A DNA stretch of 12,947 bases, taken from positions 1-12,947 of the forward strand of contig JAFACP010000205.1 of assembly GCA_023425455.1 (NCBI GenBank), read 5' to 3'. A program made the position numbers and the translations under genes. The notes beneath the pieces were generated by a model. The model made no database searches. It was not told where the DNA came from and was given only the letters and a program-made list of their open reading frames with translations. The stretch comes from Pseudomonadota bacterium (GTDB lineage: Bacteria > Pseudomonadota > Gammaproteobacteria > Enterobacterales > Enterobacteriaceae). This document shows, one piece after another, positions 5,727-12,947 of this stretch (position 1 is the first letter of the stretch; the number at the start of each line of letters is the position of its first letter).

Positions 5727-6215
5727 ATGAGTGAGATAGTGATACGCCACGCTGAACCGAAAGATTACGACGCCATTCGTCAAATCCACGCCCAGCCGGA
5801 GGTGTACCACAACACGCTACAAGTTCCTCATCCTTCTGAGCAGATGTGGCATGACAGGCTAACCGACCAGCCCGGCATTAAGCAGCTGGTTGCCTGCATC
5901 GGCGACATCGTCGCTGGGCATCTGTGTATTGCCGTCGCGCAACGCCCGCGCCGTAGTCACGTCGCCGATTTTGGTCTCTGCGTGGGTGCACAGTGGCAAA
6001 ACCGGGGCGTTGCCAGCGCGCTGATGCGCACCATGATTGATATGTGCGACAACTGGCTGCGCGTAGATCGTATTGAGCTGACGGTGTTTGTCGACAACGA
6101 ACCGGCGATTGCGGTCTATAAAAAGCACGGGTTCGAAATTGAAGGCACCGGCAAGCGCTATGGACTGCGCAACGGCGAGTATGTGGATGCGTATTACATG
6201 GCGAGAATGAAGTAG
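5727..6215 (+). CDS. yhhY: GNAT-family L-amino acid N-acetyltransferase YhhY (AaaT)
   Basis: This 162-residue cytosolic enzyme belongs to the GCN5-related acetyltransferases and transfers the acetyl group of acetyl-CoA. The E. coli orthologue acetylates some free amino acids such as phenylalanine and methionine, perhaps as detoxification. The acetyl-CoA pyrophosphate-binding loop is QNRGVA at residues 91-96 (motif A). Motif B, NEPAIAVYKKHGFEIEG, is at 124-140. The ATG at 5727 is preceded by GAGGAA six bases upstream. The gene diverges from ryhB and converges on ggt, with a strong hairpin after its stop codon. Family is certain; the substrate is taken from the orthologue. Confidence 0.93.
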   Translation: MSEIVIRHAEPKDYDAIRQIHAQPEVYHNTLQVPHPSEQMWHDRLTDQPGIKQLVACIGDIVAGHLCIAVAQRPRRSHVADFGLCVGAQWQNRGVASALMRTMIDMCDNWLRVDRIELTVFVDNEPAIAVYKKHGFEIEGTGKRYGLRNGEYVDAYYMARMK

Positions 6216-6228
6216 CCTGTTGCCCTCA

Positions 6229-6249
6229 CCCTCTCCCACAGGGAGAGGG
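6229..6249. terminator. Bidirectional hairpin terminator between yhhY and ggt
   Basis: CCCTCTCCC at 6229-6237 and GGGAGAGGG at 6241-6249 form a perfect 9-bp stem with a 3-base loop, 14 bases after the yhhY stop. No clear U-tract follows in either direction. Hairpins of this CCCTCTCCC type recur between genes in many enterobacterial genomes, so this may also be a dispersed repeat. Confidence 0.6.
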
Positions 6250-6264
6250 TATTAAAACGCAGAT

Positions 6265-6288
6265 CCGGTAAGCCCAGTGCCACCGGGC
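6265..6288. repeat. REP-like sequence next to the ggt 3' end
   Basis: CCGGT at 6265-6269 and ACCGG at 6282-6286 pair around a 12-base loop. The arrangement CCGGTAAGCC...GCCACCGGGC resembles an enterobacterial REP with a few changed bases. It lies between the yhhY/ggt hairpin and the ggt stop codon and would be in the ggt mRNA tail. Confidence 0.5.
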
Positions 6289-6294
6289 AAAAGG

Positions 6295-8040
6295 TTAATA
6301 CCCCGCCGTCAAATCATCCACCGAACGTGGGTCCGATGCCCCAAACAGCGTGCCATCCGGTCCGACCATAATGCTCTGGGTGCTGCCCATCGCGGCTTTT
6401 ACCTTCACGTTCTGTCCGCGCTGCTCCAGCAGTTTAAGCGTGTCCGGGCTGAATCCCTTCTCGACGCGCAGCTCATCCGGCAGCCACTGATGGTGGAAGC
6501 GCGGCGCATTGGTCGCCTCGGCAACGTTCATCCCAAAGTCGATGCTGTTCACCACCATCTGCAGCACGGTGGTAATAATGCGGCTGCCGCCAGGGCTGCC
6601 GGTGACCAGCCAGGTTTTACCGTCTTTGACCACAATGGTCGGCGACATGGATGACAGCGGACGTTTCTTCGGCCCAACGGCGTTTGCATCGCCGCCTACC
6701 AGCCCATACACGTTTGGCACGCCGGGTTTGGCTGAGAAATCGTCCATCTCGTTATTGAGCAAAATACCGCTGTTCCCGGCCACAATTCCGGTGCCAAAGG
6801 TAGTGTTAAGGGTATAGGTCACCGCGACCGCATTACCGTCTTTATCAACAACGGAGAAGTGCGTGGTCTGGTTGCTCTCATAGGGTGCCAGCTTGCCGGG
6901 ACGGATCTCGCTCGATGGCTTCGCCTTGTTGATATCGATCTGTTCGGCGATGGATTTGGCATACGCTTTACTGGTCAGCGCCTGCCACGGCACCCTGACG
7001 AAGTCCGGATCGCCTAAGTATTCCGAGCGATCGGCGTAGGCGCGTTTTTCAGCCTCTGCCATCACCTGCATGGCATCCGCACTGCCGAAGCCGAATTTGT
7101 GCATATCGAAATTTTCAAGAATATTGAGGATCTGCACGATGTGGATCCCGCCGGAGGACGGCGGCGGCATGGAGTAAATCTGGTATCCGCGATAATCCCC
7201 GGCGATCGGCGCGCGCTCCACGGCGTTGTACGCCGCCAGATCCGCTTTGGTGATCAGCCCGCCGTTTTTCTTCATCTCTTCGGCAATCTGGTCAGCAATC
7301 GCCCCTTTATAGAACGCATCCGGCCCCTGCTCCGCAATCAGTTCCAGGCTCTTCGCCAGGTTCTTTTGCACCAGCCGGTCGCCCTTTTTCAGCGGCTCCC
7401 CCTCTTTCCAGAAGATCGCTTTGCTGTTCTCATGGCTGGGGATCACTTCGCTGCCGTAGGTTTTGAGATCGTCAGCCAGCGCATCGTTGACCACAAAGCC
7501 GTCGCGTGCCAGCCTGATGGCAGGCTGCACCACTTTATTCAGCGGCAGCGTGCCGTATTTCTCCAGCGCCAGCGAGAAACCCGCCACCGTGCCCGGCGTG
7601 CCGGTCGCCAGATGCGAGGTCAGGGATTTTTTGCTGTCAGGGTTGCCCTGGTCGTCGAGGAACATATCGCGCGAGGCCTGGCCAGGCGCCATTTCGCGAA
7701 AATCGATAGCCGTGGTTTTACCGTCTTTGGTGCGCAGCATCATAAAACCGCCGCCGCCCAGATTCCCTGCCTGTGGGTGCGTCACCGCCAGCGCATATCC
7801 CACCGCGACCGCCGCATCCACCGCGTTGCCGCCCTGCTTAAGAATATCAACCCCTACCTGCGTCGCCAGCGCATCCACCGAGGCCACCATGCCATGCGTC
7901 GCCCGCACGGGATGAAAAACATCCTCCCCGACGCCGTAAGATACTGGCGGTGCCGCCGGCGGATTCGCCGCCACGCTAAATGTGCCGCCTGCCATCAGCG
8001 CAGCAATCGCTACCCAGCGCAAAAACGTTGGTTTCATCAT
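6295..8040 (-). CDS. ggt: Gamma-glutamyltranspeptidase precursor (Ggt)
   Basis: Ggt is a periplasmic N-terminal nucleophile hydrolase that removes the gamma-glutamyl group of glutathione and related compounds, by hydrolysis or transfer to an acceptor. The 581-residue precursor starts with a signal peptide (residues 1 to about 26, positively charged start then AIAALMAGGTFSVAA). It self-cleaves before Thr392, the nucleophile that begins the small subunit (TTHFSVVDKDGNAVAVTYTLN). Arg115 in DFREMAP binds substrate carboxylate, and the PLSSMSP and PGGSR motifs of the active site are present. Each numbered residue is one higher than in E. coli because of a one-residue insertion. The ATG at 8038-8040 is preferred: GGAG is seven bases upstream. 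A second ATG follows directly. All catalytic features are intact. Confidence 0.97.
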   Translation of the reverse strand: MMKPTFLRWVAIAALMAGGTFSVAANPPAAPPVSYGVGEDVFHPVRATHGMVASVDALATQVGVDILKQGGNAVDAAVAVGYALAVTHPQAGNLGGGGFMMLRTKDGKTTAIDFREMAPGQASRDMFLDDQGNPDSKKSLTSHLATGTPGTVAGFSLALEKYGTLPLNKVVQPAIRLARDGFVVNDALADDLKTYGSEVIPSHENSKAIFWKEGEPLKKGDRLVQKNLAKSLELIAEQGPDAFYKGAIADQIAEEMKKNGGLITKADLAAYNAVERAPIAGDYRGYQIYSMPPPSSGGIHIVQILNILENFDMHKFGFGSADAMQVMAEAEKRAYADRSEYLGDPDFVRVPWQALTSKAYAKSIAEQIDINKAKPSSEIRPGKLAPYESNQTTHFSVVDKDGNAVAVTYTLNTTFGTGIVAGNSGILLNNEMDDFSAKPGVPNVYGLVGGDANAVGPKKRPLSSMSPTIVVKDGKTWLVTGSPGGSRIITTVLQMVVNSIDFGMNVAEATNAPRFHHQWLPDELRVEKGFSPDTLKLLEQRGQNVKVKAAMGSTQSIMVGPDGTLFGASDPRSVDDLTAGY

Positions 8041-8163
8041 TATTGTTCTCCAGGTGAGGGGATCCATATTCCCCGGTTAAGCCTGGTTCACAACTCCTAA
8101 AAAATCATCGTTATGGCGGAATAAGGATAAACTTAAGAAAAGCCTCAGAAGGAGGAGAAAACC

Positions 8164-8541
8164 ATGAAACGCTTACTGATGCTGGCAGCGTTGGTGCCTT
8201 TTACGGTGCTCGCCCAGCCGCTTAATACCCTGAACAACCCGAATCAGCCGGGCTATGTCATTCCCAGCCAGCAGCGGATGCAAACGCAGATGATGAGCCA
8301 ACAGCAGCAGCAAAAAGGGATGCTGAACCAGCAGCTGAATACGCAGACCCGGATGCAGCAGCAGAGCCTGCAAAACCAGATGAACGCCAATACCCAGCGC
8401 GTGCAGCAGGGTCAGATGCGGGAACAGCCGCTGCCAAACCGTAACGGCGGCATGCTGGGTGGAGGAGCGGTACAACCTGGCGGCCAGCAGCACATGCTGC
8501 CGGCGCAGTCGAACGGCAGTATGCTTACTCCGCAGAACTAA
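8164..8541 (+). CDS. yhhA: Small secreted Gln/Asn/Met-rich protein YhhA (DUF2756)
   Basis: This 125-residue protein matches E. coli YhhA, a DUF2756 protein of unknown function. A signal peptide is clear: MKRLL, a hydrophobic core, and probable cleavage after VLA at residues 16-18. The mature part is low-complexity, dominated by Gln, Asn and Met (for example [17 protein letters not shown]), with no Cys and little expected structure except perhaps helix or coiled coil. It keeps the conserved opening [11 protein letters not shown]. It is about 20 residues shorter than the E. coli protein at the C-terminus. A very strong ribosome site, AAGGAGG at 8149-8155, lies eight bases before the ATG. It diverges from ggt, and its last 17 bases overlap the 3' end of convergent ugpQ. 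Confidence 0.9.
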   Translation: MKRLLMLAALVPFTVLAQPLNTLNNPNQPGYVIPSQQRMQTQMMSQQQQQKGMLNQQLNTQTRMQQQSLQNQMNANTQRVQQGQMREQPLPNRNGGMLGGGAVQPGGQQHMLPAQSNGSMLTPQN

Positions 8542-9271
8542 AATTCGGGCCTATCTGGTCAATTGCGTCGGTACAGATGCAATCCACGCCCCAGCGCAGC
8601 AGCTCTGCCGCACGCTGGGGTTGGTTAACGGTGTAGACCAGAATATGCAAACCCGCCGCTTTTAACCGCGCCACGCGCGCCTGATCCAGCAACCGGTGGT
8701 TCAGATGGATAGACACGCAGCCCAGGCGGGTCGTCAGAGCATGCCAGTCCTCACGCCATTCATCCAGCAGCAGACCACGCGGGAGTGCCGGTACGGCCGC
8801 CTGCGCCGCCTCCAGCGCGTCGATATCAAACGATGACAGCAGCGGCGCGGTCATGCCTGCCCACAGCTCCCGTGCGGCCAGCGCAATCGCCTTGCCCGTT
8901 ATTGGCCCGCAACCGGTGGTCGGTTTGATTTCAATATTGGCCATCATCCCGTGTTGACGGCAGCGATCCGCCACTTCCGCCAGCAGCGGCAGTGGTTCGC
9001 CTTTGAATTCACCGCTGAACCAGCTGCCGGCGTCGACGTTTAACAGATCGCGCCACGGCAGCTCCCCCGCCACGCCCCAGCCGTTGCTGGTGCGTTCGAG
9101 ATTGTCATCGTGCAGCAGGAAAATTTCGCCATCTTTCGACAGCTTAGCGTCAAACTCAATCATCGTGTGGCCGTAGCGCGCGCCAACGTCGATCGCCGCC
9201 AGCGTGTTTTCCGGCGCCAGTTTACCGCCGCCACGATGGGCGACGATGTGGGGATAAGGCCAGTTACTCAT
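8525..9271 (-). CDS. ugpQ: Cytosolic glycerophosphodiester phosphodiesterase UgpQ
   Basis: UgpQ hydrolyses glycerophosphodiesters delivered by the Ugp importer to sn-glycerol-3-phosphate and an alcohol. The 248-residue protein is a GDPD-family TIM barrel without a signal peptide. Catalytic and metal-site residues are visible: His12-Arg13 (AHRGG), Glu21 (PENT), Glu39 and Asp41 ([10 protein letters not shown]), His54 ([11 protein letters not shown]), and Glu114/Lys116 (NIEIKP). Its ATG overlaps the ugpC stop codon in an ATGA arrangement (9268-9271), indicating translational coupling as the last gene of the ugp operon. The stop codon lies inside the 3' end of convergent yhhA, leaving no intergenic terminator. 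Confidence 0.96.
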   Translation of the reverse strand: MSNWPYPHIVAHRGGGKLAPENTLAAIDVGARYGHTMIEFDAKLSKDGEIFLLHDDNLERTSNGWGVAGELPWRDLLNVDAGSWFSGEFKGEPLPLLAEVADRCRQHGMMANIEIKPTTGCGPITGKAIALAARELWAGMTAPLLSSFDIDALEAAQAAVPALPRGLLLDEWREDWHALTTRLGCVSIHLNHRLLDQARVARLKAAGLHILVYTVNQPQRAAELLRWGVDCICTDAIDQIGPNFSSAE

Positions 9272-10338
9272 ACTCGTTGTCCTGTTTCACCGTCAAAGAG
9301 GTGCAGATGATTCTCCGGCAGATGCAGCCACAGCGTACTGCCGGCCTTCGGGCGCTCCTGATGGGCCAGACGCACCACCAGCTTTTGCTCACCCCAGCGC
9401 CCGTGCGCCAGATTGTCGGCGCCCAGCATCTCCAGCGTATCCATTACCAGCGGCATGCCGCTTTCCGCCTGCGCGGTGACGCCAATATGCTCCGGGCGAA
9501 TGCCAAGCGTCATTTTACGCCCGGCGTAGCCACGATAGTACCAGTTGATCGGCAGCGCCATCCCGCTTTCCAGCTCGAAATGCGTGCCCGCGCTGCTGAT
9601 ACGCCCTTCCAGCAGGTTCATCGCCGGGCTACCAATAAAGCTCGCCACGAAGCGGGTGGCCGGCTTCTCATATACCTCCACCGGCGTGCCAATCTGCTCG
9701 GCAACCCCTTTATTCATCACCATCACACGCTGGGCGAGGGTCATCGCCTCGACCTGATCGTGGGTGACATACAGCGAGGTGGTTTTCAGACGGCGATGCA
9801 GCTCCTGCAGCTCAAGACGCATCTGTACACGCAGCCTGGCATCGAGGTTTGACAGGGGTTCATCGAACAGGAATACCGCCGGATCGCGCACGATGGCGCG
9901 GCCCATTGCCACACGCTGACGCTGACCGCCGGAGAGCTCGCGCGGGCGGCGCTTCAGCAGGCCATCCAGCTCCAGAATACGCGCCGCCTCTTTGACGCGC
10001 TCGTCGATATGGCCTTTGCCCATGCCACGGATTTTCAGCCCCCACGCCATGTTCTCTTCCACGCTCATGTGCGGGTACAGCGCGTAGTTCTGAAACACCA
10101 TCGCGATACCGCGATCTTTGGGCTCCATTTCGGTGACGCGCTGGCGATCGATCCAGATATCGCCGGCGGTCACGCGTTCAAGCCCGGCCACCATGCGCAG
10201 CAGCGTCGATTTGCCGCAGCCGGACGGCCCGACCATCACGATAAACTCCCCGTCCGCCACGTCGAGCGTTAACGGCTGAATCACCTGGGTTTTGCCGTCC
10301 CAGCTTTTGGTTACTGCCTGAAGTTTTAAACCTGCCAT
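9268..10338 (-). CDS. ugpC: sn-Glycerol-3-phosphate ABC transporter ATP-binding protein UgpC
   Basis: UgpC is the ATPase that powers UgpAE-mediated import of sn-glycerol-3-phosphate and glycerophosphodiesters. The 356-residue protein has Walker [10 protein letters not shown] at 37-45, the Q-loop glutamine at 83, the ABC signature LSGGQ at 135-139, Walker B VFLFDE at 155-160, and the switch His193. The C-terminal region from about 235 is the OB-type regulatory domain of the MalK-like (CUT1) group. I chose the ATG at 10336-10338, which gives the conserved [15 protein letters not shown] start. The frame is open 39 bases further upstream into ugpE, but that is not conserved. Only one base separates the ugpE stop from this ATG. 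Confidence 0.97.
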   Translation of the reverse strand: MAGLKLQAVTKSWDGKTQVIQPLTLDVADGEFIVMVGPSGCGKSTLLRMVAGLERVTAGDIWIDRQRVTEMEPKDRGIAMVFQNYALYPHMSVEENMAWGLKIRGMGKGHIDERVKEAARILELDGLLKRRPRELSGGQRQRVAMGRAIVRDPAVFLFDEPLSNLDARLRVQMRLELQELHRRLKTTSLYVTHDQVEAMTLAQRVMVMNKGVAEQIGTPVEVYEKPATRFVASFIGSPAMNLLEGRISSAGTHFELESGMALPINWYYRGYAGRKMTLGIRPEHIGVTAQAESGMPLVMDTLEMLGADNLAHGRWGEQKLVVRLAHQERPKAGSTLWLHLPENHLHLFDGETGQRV

Positions 10339-10339
10339 C

Positions 10340-11185
10340 TTATTTCTCGCTATCGACCAGGCCGCGGACAAACGCACGCTGCATGGCTAAAACAATGACT
10401 ACGGGTGGGATAAGGGTGAGCAGCATTGCCGCCATCACCTGGTTCCAGAGGGTGGTGCCTTCGCCGGTGGCGATCATGCCTTTGATGCCCGCCACGGCGG
10501 TGCCGAGGTTGACGTCCTGGATAATCAGCAGCGGCCACAGATACTGGTTCCAGCCGTAGATAAAGGTGATCACAAACAGCGCCGCGAGGTTGGTTTTCGA
10601 CAGCGGCAGCACGATGTCGCGGAAAAAGCGCATCGGCGACGCACCGTCGATACGCGCGGCTTCAATCAGCTCGTCCGGCAGGGTCATAAAGAACTGGCGG
10701 AACAGGAAAGTGGCGGTTGCCGAAGCCATCAGCGGCAGGGTTAAGCCCGCGTAGCTGTCCAGCATCTTCAGATTGGCGATCACCTCCACCGTCGGGAAGA
10801 TACGCACTTCCACCGGCAGCATCAGAGTAATAAAGATCATCCAGAAGAACAGGTTACGCAGCGGAAAACGGAACCAGACGATGGCAAAGGCCGAGAGCAT
10901 CGACACCGTGATTTTGCCCACCGTGATGCCGAACGCCATGATGAAGCTGTTGAGCATCATCAGCCAGAACGGCGCGCTGTTGGCACCCACGCCCTGGGTC
11001 CAGATGGTTTTCATGTTCTCAAAAAGATGCGTGCCCGGGATCAGGGTCATCGGCGTATCAAACACCGCTTTGGTATCCAGCGTCGCGGCAACAAAGGCCA
11101 CGTACAGCGGAAACAGGATGACGATAATGCCCAGAATCAGCATGGTATGGCTGAAAATCGTCAGCCCGCGACGGTTCTCAATCAT
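10340..11185 (-). CDS. ugpE: sn-Glycerol-3-phosphate ABC transporter permease UgpE
   Basis: UgpE is one of the two inner-membrane permease subunits of the Ugp importer. The 281-residue protein shows about six hydrophobic segments (the first near residues 11-34, the last near 252-268). The cytoplasmic EAA loop that docks on UgpC is present ([20 protein letters not shown], from residue 175). It belongs to the MalG-like CUT1 permeases. The ATG at 11183-11185 overlaps the ugpA stop by four bases (ATGA), implying coupled translation and matched subunit amounts. Confidence 0.96.
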   Translation of the reverse strand: MIENRRGLTIFSHTMLILGIIVILFPLYVAFVAATLDTKAVFDTPMTLIPGTHLFENMKTIWTQGVGANSAPFWLMMLNSFIMAFGITVGKITVSMLSAFAIVWFRFPLRNLFFWMIFITLMLPVEVRIFPTVEVIANLKMLDSYAGLTLPLMASATATFLFRQFFMTLPDELIEAARIDGASPMRFFRDIVLPLSKTNLAALFVITFIYGWNQYLWPLLIIQDVNLGTAVAGIKGMIATGEGTTLWNQVMAAMLLTLIPPVVIVLAMQRAFVRGLVDSEK

Positions 11186-12069
11186 TGGTAGCGCACCTTA
11201 CTTTCGACATAACGGAACTGCACCACCGTGAGGATGATCACGAGGAACATCAGTACAACCGACTGGGCGGCAGAGGCCGACAGATCGAGGCCGGCGAACC
11301 CTTCGCGGTAGATCTTATAGATAAGGGTGGTGGTCGCCTGCACCGGCCCGCCTGCGGTTGCCGCGTCGATCACCGGGAAGGTATCGAAGAAGGCATACAC
11401 CAGGTTGACCACCAGCAGGAAAAAACTCACCGGGGCGATCAGCGGCAGCGCCAGTTTGAAGAAACGGCGAACCGGGCCTGCACCGTCAATTGCCGCAGCT
11501 TCAACCAGCGAGCGCGGAATGGATTGCAGCGCCGCGAAAAAGAACAGGAAGTTGTAGCTGATCTGCTTCCACACGGAGGCAAAGACCACCAGGAACATCG
11601 CCTGGCCGCTGTGTTGCGCGTGGTTCCAGTCGTAACCGAGCTCAGCCAGAAAATGGGTGATCAGCCCGCGCCCGGGGTTAAACAGAAATATCCACAGCAC
11701 GGCGGCCACGGCGGGTGCAACGGCGTACGGCAGCAGCATTAAGGTCTGATACAGACGACTGCCGCGCACCACGTAATCGACCAGCGCCGCGAAAAAGAGC
11801 GACGTGACCAGGCCGCTGACCGTCACCAGCGTGCTGAATTTTATCGTCGTCCAGAAGGCATCGAGGTAGTAACTGTCCTGGAATAACGCGCTGAAATTCG
11901 CCAGACCAACGAACTGGCTGGACAGCCCGAACGGATCGACGCTTTGTAGCGAGTACCACAGCGCTTCGCCCGCAGGCCAGATAAAGAAGATAACGGTGAT
12001 GACCAGCTGCGGCGCGACCAGCAGATACGGCAGCCAGCGCGAACGGAACACCGGACGGGATGAGGACAT
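11182..12069 (-). CDS. ugpA: sn-Glycerol-3-phosphate ABC transporter permease UgpA
   Basis: UgpA pairs with UgpE to form the transmembrane channel of the importer. The 295-residue protein begins [17 protein letters not shown] as in E. coli and has about six hydrophobic segments, the first at roughly 13-33. The EAA loop [20 protein letters not shown] starts at residue 190 and contacts UgpC. It is a MalF-type CUT1 permease. The ATG at 12067-12069 has GGAAAAGAG upstream. It is separated from ugpB by 107 bases that contain two REP-like hairpins, whereas all downstream ugp junctions are tight or overlapping. Confidence 0.96.
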   Translation of the reverse strand: MSSSRPVFRSRWLPYLLVAPQLVITVIFFIWPAGEALWYSLQSVDPFGLSSQFVGLANFSALFQDSYYLDAFWTTIKFSTLVTVSGLVTSLFFAALVDYVVRGSRLYQTLMLLPYAVAPAVAAVLWIFLFNPGRGLITHFLAELGYDWNHAQHSGQAMFLVVFASVWKQISYNFLFFFAALQSIPRSLVEAAAIDGAGPVRRFFKLALPLIAPVSFFLLVVNLVYAFFDTFPVIDAATAGGPVQATTTLIYKIYREGFAGLDLSASAAQSVVLMFLVIILTVVQFRYVESKVRYQ

Positions 12070-12092
12070 AAATGGACTCTTTTCCAGAAATC

Positions 12093-12124
12093 GCCGGGTG
12101 GCGGCTTCGCCTTACCCGGCCTAC
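12093..12124. repeat. REP element 1 between ugpB and ugpA
   Basis: The sequence begins GCCGGGTGGCGGC and ends TTACCCGGCCTAC, the classic enterobacterial REP layout, with GCCGGGT pairing to ACCCGGC (12094-12099 region with 12114-12120). It lies 23 bases upstream of the ugpA start within the operon transcript. E. coli is reported to carry REP sequences in the same gap. Confidence 0.85.
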
Positions 12125-12140
12125 ATGTGGCACGTCGTTA

Positions 12141-12166
12141 GCCCGGCATGCGTAGCGCTACCGGGC
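12141..12166. repeat. REP element 2 between ugpB and ugpA
   Basis: GCCCGG at 12141-12146 and CCGGGC at 12161-12166 form a 6-bp stem around a 14-base loop (CATGCGTAGCGCTA). It is inverted relative to the first REP, so the two form a BIME-like pair. It is 10 bases after the ugpB stop codon and could protect the ugpB mRNA 3' end. Confidence 0.8.
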
Positions 12167-12176
12167 ATTTCAACGA

Positions 12177-12947
12177 TTAAGACTTCGTCGACTGCTCAAA
12201 ACGACGCAGCAGCTGATTGCCGCGTTCGACAGCGGAATCCAGCGCCTGCTGTGGCGTTTTCTTCCCGGTCCACACGCTTTCCAGCTCTTCATCGACGATG
12301 GTACGGATCTGAGGCATATTGCCCAGACGCAGACCTTTGGTGAACGGCAGTGGCGGCTTGTTCAGCATCTGGCGCGTGGCGATATCCGCTCCCGGATTCT
12401 TGTCATAGAACCCCTGCTCGCGGGTCAGATCATAGGCGGCTTTGGTGATCGGCAGATAGCCGGTTTTCTGGTGCCACTCAGCGGCAATTTCCGGCTTCGC
12501 CAGGAAGTCGAGGAACTCGGCAACGCCTTTGTAAGTCCCTTCGTCTTTGCCCTGCATGACCCACAGGCTCGCGCCGCCGATAATCGCATTCTGCGGCGCA
12601 CCTTTGACGTCAGCGTCGTAAGGCATCATGCCCACGCCGTAGTTGAATTTGGCGTAGTGACGAATGTCCGCCAGCGAGCCCGAAGAGGCGGTCGTGATGG
12701 CGCAATCACCGTTATAGAACTTCTCGGTGGATTCATCTTTACGTCCGAAGTAGCTGAAATCGCCCTTCTTGTTCAGCGCCTGCAGCAGCGCAATATGCTT
12801 CACCTGCTCCGGCTTGTTGAACTCCAGAACCGCATCGGTGCCGTCGAACCCGTTGTTTTTGGTCGCCACAGGCAGACCGTGCCAGGCGCTGAAGTTCTCA
12901 ATCTGGATCCAGCCCTGCCAGCCGCTGGCGTAGCCACACTTCATGCC
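12177..12947 (-). CDS. ugpB: sn-Glycerol-3-phosphate-binding periplasmic protein UgpB (partial, 5' end outside window)
   Basis: UgpB is the periplasmic solute-binding protein that delivers sn-glycerol-3-phosphate and glycerophosphodiesters such as glycerophosphocholine to UgpAE. The window contains the last 256 codons of a protein of about 438 residues; the signal peptide and N-terminal lobe lie past the right edge. The visible part matches E. coli UgpB closely, including [19 protein letters not shown], the [26 protein letters not shown] segment, the [10 protein letters not shown] block and the C-terminal [30 protein letters not shown]. The internal ATG near 12944 is not the true start. The operon promoter and any Pho boxes would be beyond the right edge. 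Confidence 0.95.
   Translation of the reverse strand, partial: GMKCGYASGWQGWIQIENFSAWHGLPVATKNNGFDGTDAVLEFNKPEQVKHIALLQALNKKGDFSYFGRKDESTEKFYNGDCAITTASSGSLADIRHYAKFNYGVGMMPYDADVKGAPQNAIIGGASLWVMQGKDEGTYKGVAEFLDFLAKPEIAAEWHQKTGYLPITKAAYDLTREQGFYDKNPGADIATRQMLNKPPLPFTKGLRLGNMPQIRTIVDEELESVWTGKKTPQQALDSAVERGNQLLRRFEQSTKS

Noticed and set aside
8041-8067. Upstream start for ggt adding nine residues
   Set aside because: The extra residues would disrupt the signal peptide start, and the ATG at 8038-8040 has its own ribosome site GGAG.
7099-8100. Plus-strand open frame antisense to ggt (333 codons)
   Set aside because: His/Arg-rich composition typical of antisense frames. The opposite strand encodes an intact Ggt with all catalytic residues.
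1-12947. CRISPR arrays, tRNA, rRNA genes or defence islands
   Set aside because: No regularly spaced repeats, no tRNA-like or rRNA sequence and no defence-type proteins were seen. The protein genes are core enterobacterial genes.

Overview
This window is a stretch of enterobacterial chromosome. Gene content, order and protein sequences match the Escherichia coli gntU-gntK-gntR-yhhW-yhhX-ryhB-yhhY-ggt-yhhA-ugpQCEAB neighbourhood very closely. The sequence looks moderately GC-rich, carries REP elements of the kind common in Enterobacter and Klebsiella relatives, and has ggt directly beside yhhY. I therefore favour an Enterobacter/Lelliottia/Leclercia-like member of the Enterobacteriaceae; the genus is inferred from memory, not demonstrated.

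Layout. Positions 1-330 hold no recognisable protein gene. They contain a run of short hairpins that I suspect is the non-coding right end of an IS110/IS1111-type insertion sequence, followed by an intact REP element beside gntU. Positions 372-3365 (minus strand) carry gluconate uptake and phosphorylation (gntU, gntK) and their repressor gene gntR. Two GntR operators and a CRP site lie between gntR and gntK. Positions 3467-5322 carry yhhW (pirin-type quercetinase) and yhhX (Gfo/Idh/MocA oxidoreductase). The iron-stress small RNA RyhB, with its Fur-box promoter, is at 5512-5605 on the minus strand, and the acetyltransferase gene yhhY diverges from it. Next come ggt (periplasmic gamma-glutamyltranspeptidase, minus), yhhA (small secreted Gln-rich protein, plus) and the ugp operon on the minus strand. 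The ugp genes are ugpB (cut by the window edge), ugpA, ugpE, ugpC and ugpQ.

How the genes work together. GntU imports gluconate and GntK makes 6-phosphogluconate; GntR represses them until gluconate is present, and CRP-cAMP probably activates. UgpB, UgpA, UgpE and UgpC form the ABC importer for sn-glycerol-3-phosphate and glycerophosphodiesters, and UgpQ hydrolyses the imported diesters in the cytosol. The upstream promoter of the ugp operon is outside the window. RyhB post-transcriptionally lowers iron-protein synthesis when iron is scarce.

Most of the window is well-known core genome. The parts that repay a second look are the structured left end, a 10-bp inverted repeat that includes the yhhW ribosome-binding site, the TTG starts of gntK and gntU, and the small intergenic repeats. 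I found no convincing new multi-gene system.
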